Made by a program: the position numbers and the translations under genes. Shown here piece after piece: positions 27,540-40,880 of a stretch of DNA of 64,000 bases. Source of the DNA: Limnanthes douglasii subsp. nivea (taxonomy: Eukaryota; Streptophyta; Magnoliopsida; Brassicales; Limnanthaceae); the NCBI GenBank assembly GCA_036936605.1, contig JAUPFV010000001.1:318396250-318460249 (forward strand). The letters are read 5' to 3'. Position 1 is the first letter of the stretch. Every line of letters begins with the position of its first letter. The notes beneath the pieces were generated by a model. The model was not told the DNA's origin, searched no databases, and was given only the letters and a program-made list of their open reading frames with translations.

Positions 27540-30500
27540 ATTTTAATATTGTGTACATTGCTTTCATGTAGGTCATGACAGGTCATCCTGCAGCAAACTA
27601 AACCACGAATGTGTAGTTCCAAAACCAAAAAACATCCAACAAGCTGGGGATGAGGACAAGACAACACCTAAGTCACCACCATACCAAAAGATAAAGCTTA
27701 AATCTATCATTGTGAAGCCTAGTGAGAAAAAAGTAATAGCCCAGCAAATCATAACACAAAGGTAAGTGAAAATGATGTAATCTCAATCAATAAAGGGCAA
27801 AAAAAGAAGAGTAAAAGCTTAAATGAACAAGAAGACAATACCAGTGAAGAGGATATAATTGAAGCAATCAAATCTCTTGATGAAAACTATAACCTTTTCC
27901 AAACCCTTGAAACTGAATCCTTATCATCTGACAATCTATCTCCCAACAAGAACAACACATGTAGTTTACCACATACTCCAACCCCAAAAAAATAAGACAA
28001 TGGATCCAAGTTTTCAAAAAGTTATGGACCAGAGGTTTAAACAAGCAAGAAATAATAGAAGAAGGAAACCTTTGGTGATTAAATCTCTGAATTTTGATGA
28101 GATCAACAAAAACTCCTACACAAGCCTAAATGATTAAGGTACCAAGCTGGAACATAAAATGCGTTAGAAGGTTGAAACCAATAGTCAAGAAAGAAAAAAT
28201 AAAAGTTGTCTTCATCAAGAATCAATGATCAATAGAGATCTAATTAGAAAACTAGCACAAAGAATCAAGCTACAAAAATTCTTTACAAACTCATCTAACA
28301 AGATCTGGGTGCTCTGGGATGATGATCTGGAATTCAACGTAATAGCAGATAGAATTCAGCATATATACGTTACTATAAAACATGTATTGTTTGATAAATA
28401 AATCAACATAACATGTGTATATGCTACATGCCAAAGAAGAAGTAGAATATAACTTTTGGATGATCTAAGACTTGTCTCTAACTCAGTAAAGGAATGGCTT
28501 ATACTTGGATATCTCAACTCAATTACATCAACATCAGAGCAAGCAGGATGTGCAATTTTCTACTCAGAAAGCTCTATTGATTTTACTAACATGATTAATG
28601 ACTGTCACTTGGAAGGTACAGGCCTTGCGGGTACCAAATTTATATGGATAAACAAAATAAAATGGAGACGCTTGGACATAGTATTATTTAACCAAGAATG
28701 GGCTCACTATTTCAATTAAACTAAAGTCTTACATCTACAAAGAACATGTTCAGACCATACACCATTGCTTATTACCATCATCAAAAGCAGAGAGAAACAA
28801 CATAAATCATTCAGATTTCTATACATATGGACCATGGACAAAGAATTCTTAAATTTTGTTGAATCAAGCTGGAGTGTTACAATGGAAAGCTATCCCATGT
28901 TTGTATATTGGAACAAAATGAAAAGACTGAAGAAAGAACTTAAAGAATGGAACACAAATCACTTTGGAAATCTGTTTGGCAAGGTGAAACAAGCTGAGGA
29001 AAATGTGGATGTTTGTGAAGAACGATACAGTATCTCAATGAGTGTACAAGACAAGAGTTTGCTCTCAAAAGAAACTGCTGAATATTTACAAGCTCTCACT
29101 ATGGTGCGGGTACCAAATTTATATGGATAAACAAAATAAAATGGAGACGCTTGGACATAGTATTATTTAACCAAGAATGGGCTCACTATTTCAATTAAAC
29201 TAAAGTCTTACATCTACAAAGAACATGTTCAGACCATACACCATTGCTTATTACCATCATCAAAAGCAGAGAGAAACAACATAAATCATTCAGATTTCTA
29301 TACATATGGACCATGGACAAAGAATTCTTAAATTTTGTTGAATCAAGCTGGAGTGTTACAATGGAAAGCTATCCCATGTTTGTATATTGGAACAAAATGA
29401 AAAGACTGAAGAAAGAACTTAAAGAATGGAACACAAATCACTTTGGAAATCTGTTTGGCAAGGTGAAACAAGCTGAGGAAAATGTGGATGTTTGTGAAGA
29501 ACGATACAGTATCTCAATGAGTGTACAAGACAAGAGTTTGCTCTCAAAAGAAACTGCTGAATATTTACAAGCTCTCACTATGGAGGAAGAGTTCTGGAAA
29601 TAAAAATATAATGTTGATTGGATAAAGGATGAAGACAGGAACACAAGAATTTACCATGACTTTGTTATGGAAAAAAGGAGAAAATGAAGGATTAATGGAG
29701 TGAAGCTCAATAATAAATGATGCACTGAGAAAGAGGAGATCAAAATATCTGCAAAATCATATTTTACAAATAAACTTTCATCATACTCTTATAATAGCTT
29801 AAATCAATAATTAGAATACATGGAAAGCAACATATTTTATATCATCCCTAGTGTAATTAGTGATTCAGACAATGAATCTCTCTTAACAATACCAATAGAA
29901 CTAGAGATTTGGAATATCATACAACAATTAAATCCATATGGAGCAGCTGTCATGAATGGATATAATAAATGTTTTTACATCACTTATTGGAAAATCATAA
30001 GAAAAGACCTATGTAATGCATTAATATCTTTCATACAAGTTTTAGACATACCTAATAGTATATTTTCCACATGAATTTGTCTAATTCCTGAAGTAGTAAA
30101 GGTATACATAAAGGTATAAAGTCTAAACTTGTAAATAACAGACTAGCCTTATTGTTACATAAAATAGTCTCTGAGACTCAAGATGTATATGTTAAATGTA
30201 GATTCATCCAAGAAAACATTATGGTGGCTAAATAGCTCATTCATGATCTGAATAGAAAAACAAAGGCTGACAATATTGTTATTAAGGTGGATATTTTTAA
30301 AGCATTCGACAATATCTCACACAGCTTTATCCTGAAAGTTTTAAAGTGCTTTGGTTTCAGGAAAAAATTCATCAACCTAATCAGTAGCCTTATGAAATCA
30401 GTTTTCATATCTATACTAATCAATGGTAAGACTATTGAATTTTTCAAATCTAAGAGAGGAGTAAGACAAGGGACCCTCTCTCCCCTAGTCTGTTTATTTT

Positions 30501-30970
30501 AGTTGAGGAAATTCTTCTTAGAGGATTGAAAAACATGTTTGATTTAGATAAAACTCTAAGATACTCATGCAGAGGAAACATTACCATACCAATACTAGCA
30601 TTTGCTGAATTTACTAATTTTCAGTAATGGACTAACCTTTTCTTTGAAGAAAATTGGTGAATTCTTGCAGATATACCAAGATGCTTCTGGCCAGGCTTTA
30701 AAAAAAGATAAAATAGAGATAATCACTGCTAACAAAATGCTTGACCTAAGAAGGAAATCACTTAGCATATAAACAAACTTTGAGACAATTTACATGCTTA
30801 CAACTTACCTGGTTATAACCCTCAGTTTACACTATAAACCAACAAATTTTAGCCCCCTCTTGGAGAATATTAAAGAAAAAATCACAAGCTAAGGAAAAAA
30901 ACTTTCATATGGAGGAAGACTTATACTGATTAACTCTGTACTAATGCATATCCCACTGTATTGGCTATAA
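27540..30970 (+). pseudogene. LINE (non-LTR retrotransposon) ORF2 remnant
   Basis: A plus-strand LINE in pieces. Apurinic-endonuclease start VPSWNIKCVRRLKP (about 28139) and an endonuclease C-terminal part with GTKFIWINKIKWRRLDIVLFN (28630-28700), ending CSDHTPLLI (28752). Then the endonuclease-RT linker KELKEWNTNHFGNLFGKV (repeated, see the tandem duplication). Then RT motifs with IELEIWNIIQQLNPYGA (29895) and KVDIFKAFDNISHSFI with KTIEFFKSKRGVRQGTLSPL (30284-30480). The last is RT block RGVRQG.PLSP with a Thr for the usual Asp. The 27580-28130 stretch, with lysine-rich frames, may be the end of ORF1 or a linker. Many stops; no 3' tail defined. Confidence 0.85.
28626..29583. repeat. Exact 479-bp tandem duplication within the LINE
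   Basis: Bases 28626-29104 and 29105-29583 read identically by eye, starting TGCGGGTACCAAATTTATATGG and ending GCTCTCACTATGG. The unit covers the end of the endonuclease and the linker of ORF2. Since 479 is not a multiple of three, the repeat itself shifts the frame. The rest of the LINE is badly decayed, so the duplication must be much younger than the insertion, or it is an assembly artefact. Confidence 0.9.
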
Positions 30971-31027
30971 AGTTGTTGGTTCCCCACATTTATCATCATA
31001 TGGAGGAAGACTTATACTGATTAACTT
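30906..31027. repeat. 30-bp direct repeat at the LINE 3' part
   Basis: CATATGGAGGAAGACTTATA followed by CTGATTAACT occurs at 30906-30935 and 30998-31027. This is a short local duplication near the right end of LINE homology. Confidence 0.75.
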
Positions 31028-31279
31028 TCTTGGTGATGGATCATTGGATATTATAAGTTCTTGTTATACTTTATCCATTATTTTATTTGTGCTCTTGTTT
31101 GATTTGTTTCATATTACTAGTTGTTTTATATTTCATTTTATTACTTTTAATTGCACAAAAAATGCGACTAAATATTATTGTCCAACCTTCCTGACCTATA
31201 AACCTAAATTATTATTTGTTTAATGATAAAAAAGTAGATATGCAAGGCCTTTTAGATATTGGTCTATAAAATATAAACC

Positions 31280-33420
31280 TCAAAACATATTTTTCTCATG
31301 CTAGCGGTAACGCTAGAACCAGTTCAAACTTTAAGAATAAAACATCTTTGTATGGGACTAATTTATTAACAGATATGAAAATAATACAACTATAGTTAAA
31401 ACATATGGAAAATAAATTTTCTTTAAGGGTGGAAAATAAAATAACAGCATCGCGAGTATGATTAAACACTTGTAAAACAATTACTAAATTATATATTATT
31501 TCTAAAGTTGTTGAAGATATGAATCAAACCATATATTTGGATACAGATAATGTATTTTTTCAATGATAATGCATATAAGAATGTAAAGATGATATTTACC
31601 TTTGGTAGTGCATATATTTTTCTTTTTTTTTACTCATTAATATACTCGAATTGGATGGATATGAGGCTCAACCCAAAATTCAAACGCATCCCACGTAGTT
31701 CTATAAGATCAAAAGCTATGAAATATTTTCTAAACAAAAAAAACTCATTAGGGACATAGTTTTTAATTTTCCATAGAAAGTTTATTTGATTAGTGTTAGT
31801 GCAATATTTACTTATTCTGATATTATGTATGTTACTTTAAATTTGGTTGATCCTAAATGGGTACTCTAAAGAATAATTGTAGATTTGTTTTTTATTGGGA
31901 ATCAAAATTCTTTTGAAATTAAAGAAGGTATTATATAGTAATGATTGATCCAAAATGGGTACTCTAAAGAATAATTGTAGATTTGTTTTCGATTGGCAAT
32001 CACAATTCTCTTTAAATTAAGAAAAAGGTCTGATATGCTAATGATTGTTTTAAAACTACAAATAAAATTATGTCAATTATTCTGATAATGCATTTGCGAA
32101 CGTTGCAACTATTGAAAGACTTAAATTTGATTGAAAAATGAATTTTTAAAAAATATTTCACACTAGATGTTTATGTCACATGCTTTCGTTGGCTTCAAAT
32201 GTTATAATAAGTATGACATTTTGAGATTATATGGAGCCTATAAAAAATAACATCAATTTAAAATTATTGTTAAGGCTAATGAAAAGAAATTCAAAAAAAT
32301 TAATTATAGATGTCGAAACTAGATGGAACTCTACATATGATTTTCTTGCAAGTTCTTATACGCTTTGGAAAAATATTACACAAATTTATAATAACTTTAA
32401 TCCATCTCACCCTCTTAGTGATTCAATGTGGTAATATCGTATTGAATTGATAAGTTGTTTTTGCAGTCGTTTAAAGATTTTACTTATACGTTTTCTACCC
32501 AATATAATCTTAATATTCATTTGGAATTTTTATGTATTATTAATATTGTCATGCATTTATATAAACATGTGGATATAAATGTATATCGCCAAATGCTGTT
32601 CGAGATAGAAGTAAAACTTGAAAAGTATTTTCATTCCATCCAATACGCTTATGATATTGGGTATATTTTTAATCATTAAAAAAACATATGAGTTATTTCT
32701 TATATGTTGGGCTATTTTATGGACATATAAAACTTGCTAATAATTAATCATATGATTACAAATGAATATTATTGAGCTATTGAAACTTATTTGTATGAAA
32801 TGTATAACTATTATGTTGAGAAATACGGGAATAATAAATGTAGTACATCCTTAAATTTAGCTGATAGTAGTAGTACTATTGCGGAAGAAGTAAAATTAGT
32901 ACTCGTAATAACTACACCGAAACTAAAAGGAAAATTAGAGCAACCACCCAAATAATTCCTAAAGATGTTAGGAGCTGATCCAATATTTCCATAATGAGTG
33001 TTATTTAAGTATGTATAAGGATGATAACCGTCTTGATATCTTATTATGCTGGAAGTCCAATTAACCACAGTTTCTTATTATATCTAGGTTATCCAATGAG
33101 TTTTTTTCTATAGTTAAGTCTACATTGGCAAGTGAAGCTGCGTTTAGTATGACCAAGTTTCAAGACAGAACTAAAAGAACAAGATCGACTAGTGATGCTC
33201 TTGAAGTATACGTTGTAATCAAGGATTAATCTGTGGCGACCTATAGGATCCAAAACAATGAATATGAAATGAAAGAGAATCAAAAGGACATCTTTGATGA
33301 ACTAAGTGATATTGAATAAGATCTTGAGGATGAAACTGCTGAGGTCCGTGGGGATGAAAAATGAAGATGAAGTTCTAGATGAAGAACATTTGTCATAGAA
33401 ATTTATTAGTGAATTCGTAA
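31280..33420 (+). pseudogene. hAT-family transposase, decayed
   Basis: Pieces follow hAT order. A zinc-finger-adjacent stretch NARTSSNFKNKT (about 31310). A region with AQPKIQTHPT (about 31665). DVYVT..TL-type core with VDPKWVL and RIIVDLFFIGNQNSFEIK (31848-31922). Then KKLIIDVETRWNSTYDFLAS (32296-32358), the conserved hAT RW.ST motif. Then a 74-residue frame at 32455-32679 with LEKYFHSI. The C-terminal dimerisation region ends TLASEAAFSMTKFQDRTKR (33123-33180), equivalent to SE.AFS. Stops and frameshifts interrupt it. No TIR pair was found. Confidence 0.8.
31847..32046. repeat. 98-bp tandem duplication in the hAT transposase remnant
   Basis: TTGATCCTAAATGGGTACTC starts the first unit and TTGATCCAAAATGGGTACTC the second (31945). 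Both run through GAATAATTGTAGATTTGTTTT to AATGATTG. They differ at about ten positions, so this duplication is older than the LINE one. Confidence 0.8.
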
Positions 33421-33429
33421 TTGGATAGT

Positions 33430-34500
33430 TCAAATTGAGAATATTTGTACAACTCTTGGCCGGCAAAAGTATAAACTATTAAAGACTTAAATCAATAAAA
33501 AATAGTTTTTATCAGTCAATCTCCATATATAACAAAACTTACTTATACACTTATATTGTAATTAAAATATACTACAACCTGATATTTATCATAATATTTT
33601 TTACCACTATTAAAATAACCAAACAATAACAACTTATACAATAATTAAACTATATAATTATTTTATCACTACTAATAATAAAAATATAACAACACTTGTA
33701 ATACTTGTAATCCAACATAATAATCAAACCATAATAATAAAAGTATAATAATTAAACTATAATAAACTTATACTACTTTTAAATTATAATATATAAACTA
33801 TAAAATCAAACTATAAATCTATAAAAAACATTTTATCAAACAATAACAACACTTGTACTTTATGTGTTAGAAAAATAATAAAAATTTAATTTTTTGTTTA
33901 AATATTACAAACTCGGCTCTTAATAATCCACAACATTATATGGAATGTAAAATAGAAATTATTATGAATTTTGGATGAGTAAAAAATATATCATTTTTTC
34001 ATGTTTATGTGATTTTACCATGATTTTATCGTTATTGTAATTGTAATGGGACGTGAAACCTATCGTGTTTTACCATACACGTGATGGGATATAACAATAA
34101 ATTTATTGAGACGAGACTAAATACTTGTTGTGTCTAAACCCGTCGTGTTTGACCATACTGGTGACATTACCGTAGTCATGGTACCGTGACAAAAAAAATA
34201 TGAATCCTACTACGAGCATAGACTTTTGCCATCCCTACGTAGGAATTGTTCGTATTAGTGTACCATCCATAACATAATAAAAAAAGAATATATGGACCAT
34301 TGAAAATGCGACAATTTGATCAGACAATCCATACAAATTGTCAAGAAGTGGTCTAAGAACTATGAGGAGGTTCGATAAAATCAATGTCTTTATTTTTTTA
34401 CTTTATGATATATATATATATATATATATATTATAAATATTCTTTATTTAAAATGTGGATGCTTGAAATTATTTTGAATCCAAATCAAATTAAACCACAA
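33430..34500. other. Very AT-rich intergenic DNA
   Basis: Long AT stretch (33490-33960) without coding signal. An (AT)n microsatellite lies at about 34409-34431. Confidence 0.5.
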
Positions 34501-34659
34501 GACAAACACATATATGGTTAGGATTAAGAAACAAAACTATATATATAGGGTTATAAATCAAGAATTTATGATGAAAACTTACATACACTATCACTCAACA
34601 AAATATAATTTAGTGATTTATCTTTTGTATAATTTTCTATATATTAATTTAAGATTTCT

Positions 34660-37290
34660 CATAAAGTATAAGGCACTAATATTATCACATAAAAATGTCC
34701 TTTTTTTATATATACCAATAATCTCACATGTAACCTCTTTAACCACATAGTTGCTACCATTGCTTTAGTTGCAGACAAATTCACAACTTTTTGTAGACTA
34801 AATCTCCAACTAACCATTATAAACAAATAATCATAAGTTAACTCATTTGTTTCAATGAAACTAGAATAATCAGAGTTCACGTACCATCTCATCATCTTAG
34901 TATCTTTATACTTATGATTATTTAATATACAATATATCTCTTAAGTATCCCATGAGCCATAAAAAGCATGCTAGTGATACTTATTTGGATTTAACATATA
35001 TCTATTAAAAATATTGATAAAATTTGTAAGATATAGTCTAGTGAAATTCATATCTTACATTATATTTCTAATTATATTAACATATCGTGTCCTTTGCATA
35101 AACTTTTCATCTTTCACCATAATTGGTGTTTGTGTGTTGAGCTTAAATTGAGCACCAGTGAGAGTTTCAACAACTTTGGTTTTAGACATTTCAAAAAATT
35201 TAAACATTTTGTGTATCTCATTGGGATAAGAATTGATAACCCCTCACTTCATTTCTCTTGATTCCTATTATAAGAATAATTTAGCCTATCAATATCCTTC
35301 ATTTTAAACTTACTTTTAAGGTAAGCCTTTTCAATTTCTTCATGTTATTTCTTTATATATGTATGTCATCAACATACAATATCAACATAATATTTCTATG
35401 TGTGTTTATATATTATAATATACACACTTTTCATAACTCATGAGGGCGTAAATTATCTGAATCTAATCGGGTCAGTAGAACACAAGGGCATTATCATGTT
35501 ATAATAAACCTTTGTAATAGGAATACGAGACTGAAAAAGTATAAGGACTTATGTTGTAAATAATGATAAAAGAGTAAGAATAAGATAAAGTGGGATACCC
35601 ATGTGGGTAAGGGCCCACTTCACTACTATATAAAGAAAGATTCTCTTTTTACAGAGGGGTAAAAATTTATTATTATAGCTACTTTTGACCCCTCTCTCTC
35701 TAGAATCTCGTGTTTCTCTTTCTACATCCAAGCTACAAATTTGTTTAGCAGACCGATCTGGGTCCACAAAATTTATAGCAATATCAATAACTACTTATAT
35801 GATACGTAATTGACTTTCGAATGAGTCAAAGCTCTTATTCCATCATCTTGGTAATTGTTTGAGCGCATATAAAGGTCTCTTTAACAAACATGCATTAATA
35901 ATATGTTTTTATTAAAATTATTGATGTTGTTTTAAATAGATGGTTTCATCCAGTTCTCTATGTAAGATTATGGTAGTAATATTCATTTGATCTAACTCCA
36001 TATCTAATTTTGAAATAATTGAAAACATAACCCTTATAAATATTTGTTTAATATCTCGTGAGAAAATCTCATTAAAATCGTCATTCTCCTTATATTTAAA
36101 GTCTTTAACTACTAACATAGTTTTGAATATAGGTAGTTTAACACAAAAAATATCTTCTTTTCTTTTGAATTTATATTTACATTAAAGAAGATTTTAATTA
36201 TCTGTATGTTTATAATAATCCAAATGTTATTCTTCTTTAAAAGGTTCATTTTTTCATTCATGGCTCTTTGTCCTTTTAGATTATTAATACTCTTGATAGC
36301 ATCTTGATAAATCTCAAGTTTAACTGATAAAATATATCATATAATGTTAGCATAGCCATACCGTTGTGTAGTGTTTCTTGTTCTCATTACTCTATCCCTC
36401 ACCAACCCATAACTTTCAGATTAGTCAATATTTTCTCCTGTCTCTTAATTTGAATATTCATGGTATCTCCAACATAATTTGTTTAATCTTTTTGTTCAAA
36501 ATCCACTTCAGCATCAACTATACTATTGGAAATAGTAGGTGCAGTATTGACCCTTTTTATTAATGGCATTTTAATGTTATTGAATGCACATCTCTGTTAA
36601 TTAAAGTCTTCATTTTACAAAGTTCCAAACACCACAACCTATACCATTTAGCCAAGAAACATACACTTTAGTGCTTTTGGTTGAAGATTTTGTTGCTTAA
36701 TATGTACATAAAGCAACACATCCAAACAATCTCAAGTGATTAAACACTTTTTTTCTACTTAACCTCTATTAAAGACATTTGAATTCCATTGTATTAAAAG
36801 GGCTTCTTTCCATGATGTAAGAAATAATTTTAACACTTTCTCCCCAAAACTCATTGTACATTACAAATGTAAGAAACCTACATCTCACTTTCTCAAGTAA
36901 GGTCATATACATTATCTTAACTAAACCATTTTGTCGAAGGCTTTCTTAAATTATCTTGTATCTAAAACTACCGTGTTTAGAGAAACAACTATTAAATAGA
37001 AAATTCCAAACTATTATTTATTTTTACTTCTTCACATTTCCCCGGCTGATTCTCCATTAACTTCTTCTAATCTTCAAAAACATTAGAAGCTTTATTTTTA
37101 GATTTCAACATAATAATCCATACTTTTCTTGACTAGTCACCAATCATGGGTATAAAGTACATATCACCTCTCACTATAGGGTTCTTTATAGGGCCTCAAA
37201 GATCTGAATAAACACACTCACGCATATCTCTACAGTTAAGATCAGTAATGGTCTTTGTCTTTAGTCCTCGTATTGATTATCGAATATTAA
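34660..37290 (-). pseudogene. Ty1/copia gag-pol remnant interrupted by an LTR-like insert
   Basis: Minus-strand copia order. Integrase part DLNCRDMRECVYSDL*GPIK and IMYFIP-like text (37130-37260), then NEFWGESVKIISYIMEGSPF and NHLRLFGCVAL (36690-36870). RT has KENDDFNEIFSRDIKQIFIR, MELDQMNITTIILHRELDE (35930-36090) and LYALKQLPR (about 35860). A YVDD-equivalent region is at about 35360. RNase H has YVNSDYS and VVNLSATKAMVATMWLK (34690-34890). RT is cut at about 35430-35815 by unrelated sequence. Stops are frequent. The gag and LTR ends are not defined. Confidence 0.75.
35430..35815. mobile_element. Insertion within copia RT, probable solo LTR
   Basis: Copia RT homology stops at about 35430 and resumes at about 35815. 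The insert contains a TATA-like ACTATATAAAGAAAG, a pyrimidine run, and a segment beginning TGTTGTAAATAATG and ending GGGTCCACA. ATGAG occurs on both flanks (about 35427 and 35821) and could be a 5-bp TSD. The ends were not defined with certainty. Confidence 0.45.
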
Positions 37291-37299
37291 TTGATTTAA

Positions 37300-38720
37300 A
37301 AATTCATGCTCATCATTTATTGAGAATATAAATCAAATTGAATTTCAATACAAACATATATGTGGCTTGGATTGAGAAGTAATCATACATCCATGGAGCA
37401 ACATATTTGGATTTTATGATGAAAAAAATACAAAGATTTTATAAATATATCTATATTTATTTGTAGATCATACACATCTATGAAGCATGATATGTAAATT
37501 AAAATCTCAAAATAGAACGACATTAAACAAATGTCCAAGCTACATTTAGTAACAACCTCAAAATTTATTAGCATGTTAGCTAATTGGGTTACTTGTCTGC
37601 CAACATTTTGTAGTCATTCTCCACCGTACATGATCAAATACTGTCATGCACTCATCTATATTGATCTAGGATCAACATATTAATATTGAATCATGGTCAT
37701 CCAATGAGCCATCTCAGCGTATCTAATCCATTATCAAATCACTAAGAGCCTATATCAACATAAACATTAACCCTTGTATTTAGTTTAGTGATGAACCAAT
37801 GTTTCTAGTACCAGTTTTAGTTCATGTCAGGCATCAGAGAAAAAAACTTATAAAATATTACTATAAGGTATTTGGATGGAGTAAAATATATTATAAACAT
37901 TGTGTTTGATTTTTTTTGAAATTGTGTACATGAAAAATGCATACCAAAACAACTGAAATAGTTGAGAGGAAGAATGAGTTGAAAAAATTCTATGAAATTG
38001 AAAACATTAATAACAAAAATGGTAATGTGTCATCATCTTATTCCTTTGAATAAAGTGATAGTGAATATTGAGAGGTCGTTGACATGAAAATATTAGAGCT
38101 AAACCTCTTAAACAACCAGAATAGATTATGGATCATGAGTTGACAACAACAAATCAATTCCTTGAAGTTATATAATTGACTTAGAAAAACGTGTATTGGT
38201 CAATGAAAGAAACTGAAGAAGAATGTTGTAGTAGGAGTTTGACATGAGGTGCAAAGAAGATTGAAGTTGGCATGTGAAGAAAATGCAAAAAATTAGGAGC
38301 ACAAACCATGCTCAAGAAATTTTGGAGAACAATCAGTCATAAAGGTTGTTGTAGATATTGTTGGTGCAAATGTATGGGTAAGTGTATGGTTGATCCTATC
38401 GTCAAGACTATCATTGTTATGCGTGTTAATTATGATTATAGTAGGACTTCTGCTAACCCTTTGTGAATAAGGGTTGGGTAACATATGTGAGCATAATCAA
38501 AGCAAAGTTGTTATCTCAAGATATCCAAGGTTTGGAGTCGGCTCGTATTTTATAAATAAACATTAACAATACATGATATAGTTTATATATGTAAAAACAA
38601 AACTCTTAAGTGAAATAGTGATTTATAAAGATTCCCGTTTAAATAGTGAATATTTATCGAAAGTTTTGTTGTTTTGTGACTGTTTTACTATATAAGGTTT
38701 TAGAAGAGATTGTGATATAT
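37300..38720. other. No assignable gene
   Basis: The left part may hold residual copia gag/protease sequence (minus strand), but motifs are too weak to call. Around 38200-38470 a plus-strand stretch has frames rich in Lys/Cys without recognised family. Confidence 0.35.
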
Positions 38721-38724
38721 ACAG

Positions 38725-40295
38725 AATAAAAATTGAATACAAATCGGATTAAACCTTACCTCTAGGGTAGTAAGAACTCGCAAGTTCAACAAAAATATCT
38801 CAATTTAACAAAAAACTAATCCAAAACTTAGGGTATAAAATGCTTGAAATAACAAATATCCAAAACCATGATCCCCAAATATATAAATTACACAAATATC
38901 TTAAAATATTATTAATAATAATAAAATATACAAAAATAGGATTTTAGGCTTCTAAACAATCAAATTTAGGATCCAAATTTTGTGACAACTATCAAGACCT
39001 TCGATTTGAGTACCAATATTGTCCAGTTCTGATATCCGAGTGAAAAACAAAACATGTTTTTGGAACAACATCATTCTTTCTGACATGAGAAGAATGCACC
39101 CTCGAATTCTCATCATTAGCAAGATCAATACTTTGTAAATACAATTGTAATATAAATTATTCGCACAAAAAATCATGTTTAATTGTGTTAAGTCAGTCAC
39201 ACAATCAAGAATATGTATAATATTTTTATCATACTGAGAAGTCAGAATAACAGTTTCTGATTTTTAACTGCTTTAATATCTGGTGTATCTATGTGAATTA
39301 TGGACTGCTTTATATTTTTCAATCCAACAATAACTTGCCAAATGTGAAACTATTTCTCTAATTCTCAAACAATTTTTGACTCAAATAGTTTACAAGCCCC
39401 TTCTATTATGTCTGATCTTGCAAGATCCACAATTAGTATTTTATTTTTCTAACTTTGGCATTTTTATATTCCCTTTTTTCTTTGTCGTTTTTGTTGAAAA
39501 GAACTAAACTCTTCGAAGAATTATAGATTATTTCAGATTCTTTATCATTCAAAGTCTCCACAACCACATTCTATTCATCATGAAATCCCACACTAAGCTT
39601 TTCGCTAGCCATTTCACTAGTAAGTTCGACATTATCTAAAACTCCTTAAGGTTATATTTGAAAATATAATTTTTTTCTTCTTAAAGCAAAATTTTTTCCC
39701 TCTATCTTACCAGATAACTCATCCTTATTCTTAATCAAATGATTCACTTCTCGGAATTCGGTGCTCATCATTTGCATCGTTTTTTGCATTTGCTTCATTT
39801 GATTCCCAGCGTACTCAACTGCTCTCCAATCTTCTGGAATTGTCTAGTGTTGGCATGCCCAATAAAGCCTACACAATCCAGATCTTCTCGATTGTAGATC
39901 TCAGTGATTGACGCGGTATTCTTCCATTATTCTCTTCGTGGCGGTATAATTCCGACTTAGTAAAAAACTCTAATAGCAAGACGATATAAGTAGAATATCA
40001 ATTGGCAACAAATTAGATAAAACCCTTAACTCTAGGGAAGTAAGAACTCGCAAGTTCAAAACCATAATCCACAAATATAGAGATTATATAAATATATTAA
40101 AATATTAAAAGTAATAATAAGATATACGAAAATTGGCTTTTAGGCTATTAAACAATCGAATTTATGATCCAACCTTTATGACAGAGGCTGTCACAATTTT
40201 GACACTTGTTTGGCTCGTCAAAACCTTCAATTGGAGTATCAATATTTTCTAGTTTTAATATCCGAGTGAAAAATAAAACCTATTTCTAAAAAGGC
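38725..40295. repeat. Pair of diverged direct repeats, possibly LTRs of a deleted element
   Basis: Segments 38725 to about 39072 and 39990 to about 40291 align along their length. Both contain CTCTAGGG.AGTAAGAACTCG, then CCATAATCC.CAAATATA-type text, then AATC.AATTTA.GATCCAA, and end at ATATCCGAGTGAAAAA.AAAAC. The left one has an extra stretch of about 75 bases. Between them (39080-39990) lies sequence with a minus-strand frame resembling a gag N-terminus (Gln/Met/Lys-rich, about 39720-39900). LTR status is inferred from the spacing and repeat only. Confidence 0.55.
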
Positions 40296-40880
40296 ATCAA
40301 ATGGTCTACCTTTGATTTTTTCTATAAAGAATAATTTTCTTTATATCTACGAACATGGTACAGTAAAAAATTGACGATAAACTTTACAAAAAGTTTGGTT
40401 TAAAATAAAATTTGACAAAATAAACTAATTACTATCAATAAAACTATTTAATAATATTATTTTCAAATTTTATCAAACATTACATCAAATAACTTTTGCA
40501 CTTTTAAATAAATATATATTAAATAAAGTTAAATTTATAACTTTCATATATAAAACAAAAATAGATTTCCACCATTTAATCATAAAAATATATACTTTAT
40601 ATTCTAGTTGAAATTAATAAATAGTTTCAACAAGCAAATCTTATCAAAGTTTCGACGGTAAACTGAACAACTTCGCGTTAATACTTGGTGCCTTAAAGAA
40701 GGCTCATTCATAAAATAGGTCCAACATCCGTTATATATACAATCACTGTCAATGAACAATGTGTTTTGAAAAGGAATGTCGGTCATAAATTGAATGTTTT
40801 TTAGCAAAACTACAAGTGCACAAATACATTCAATGGCATCAGACGACCAATGAATGATATGATGTTATAAATAATTTGTT
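40296..40880. other. AT-rich DNA, nothing recognised
   Basis: No coding or structural signal. Confidence 0.4.

Noticed and set aside
34659..34895. Overlapping plus-strand and minus-strand frames read as a novel small protein pair
   Set aside because: The minus-strand frame is the RNase H part of a decayed copia; the plus-strand frame is its shadow.
35597..35620. CCCATGTGGG and GGGCCCAC palindromes
   Set aside because: Short palindromes within an LTR-like insert; no wider structure supports a regulatory call.
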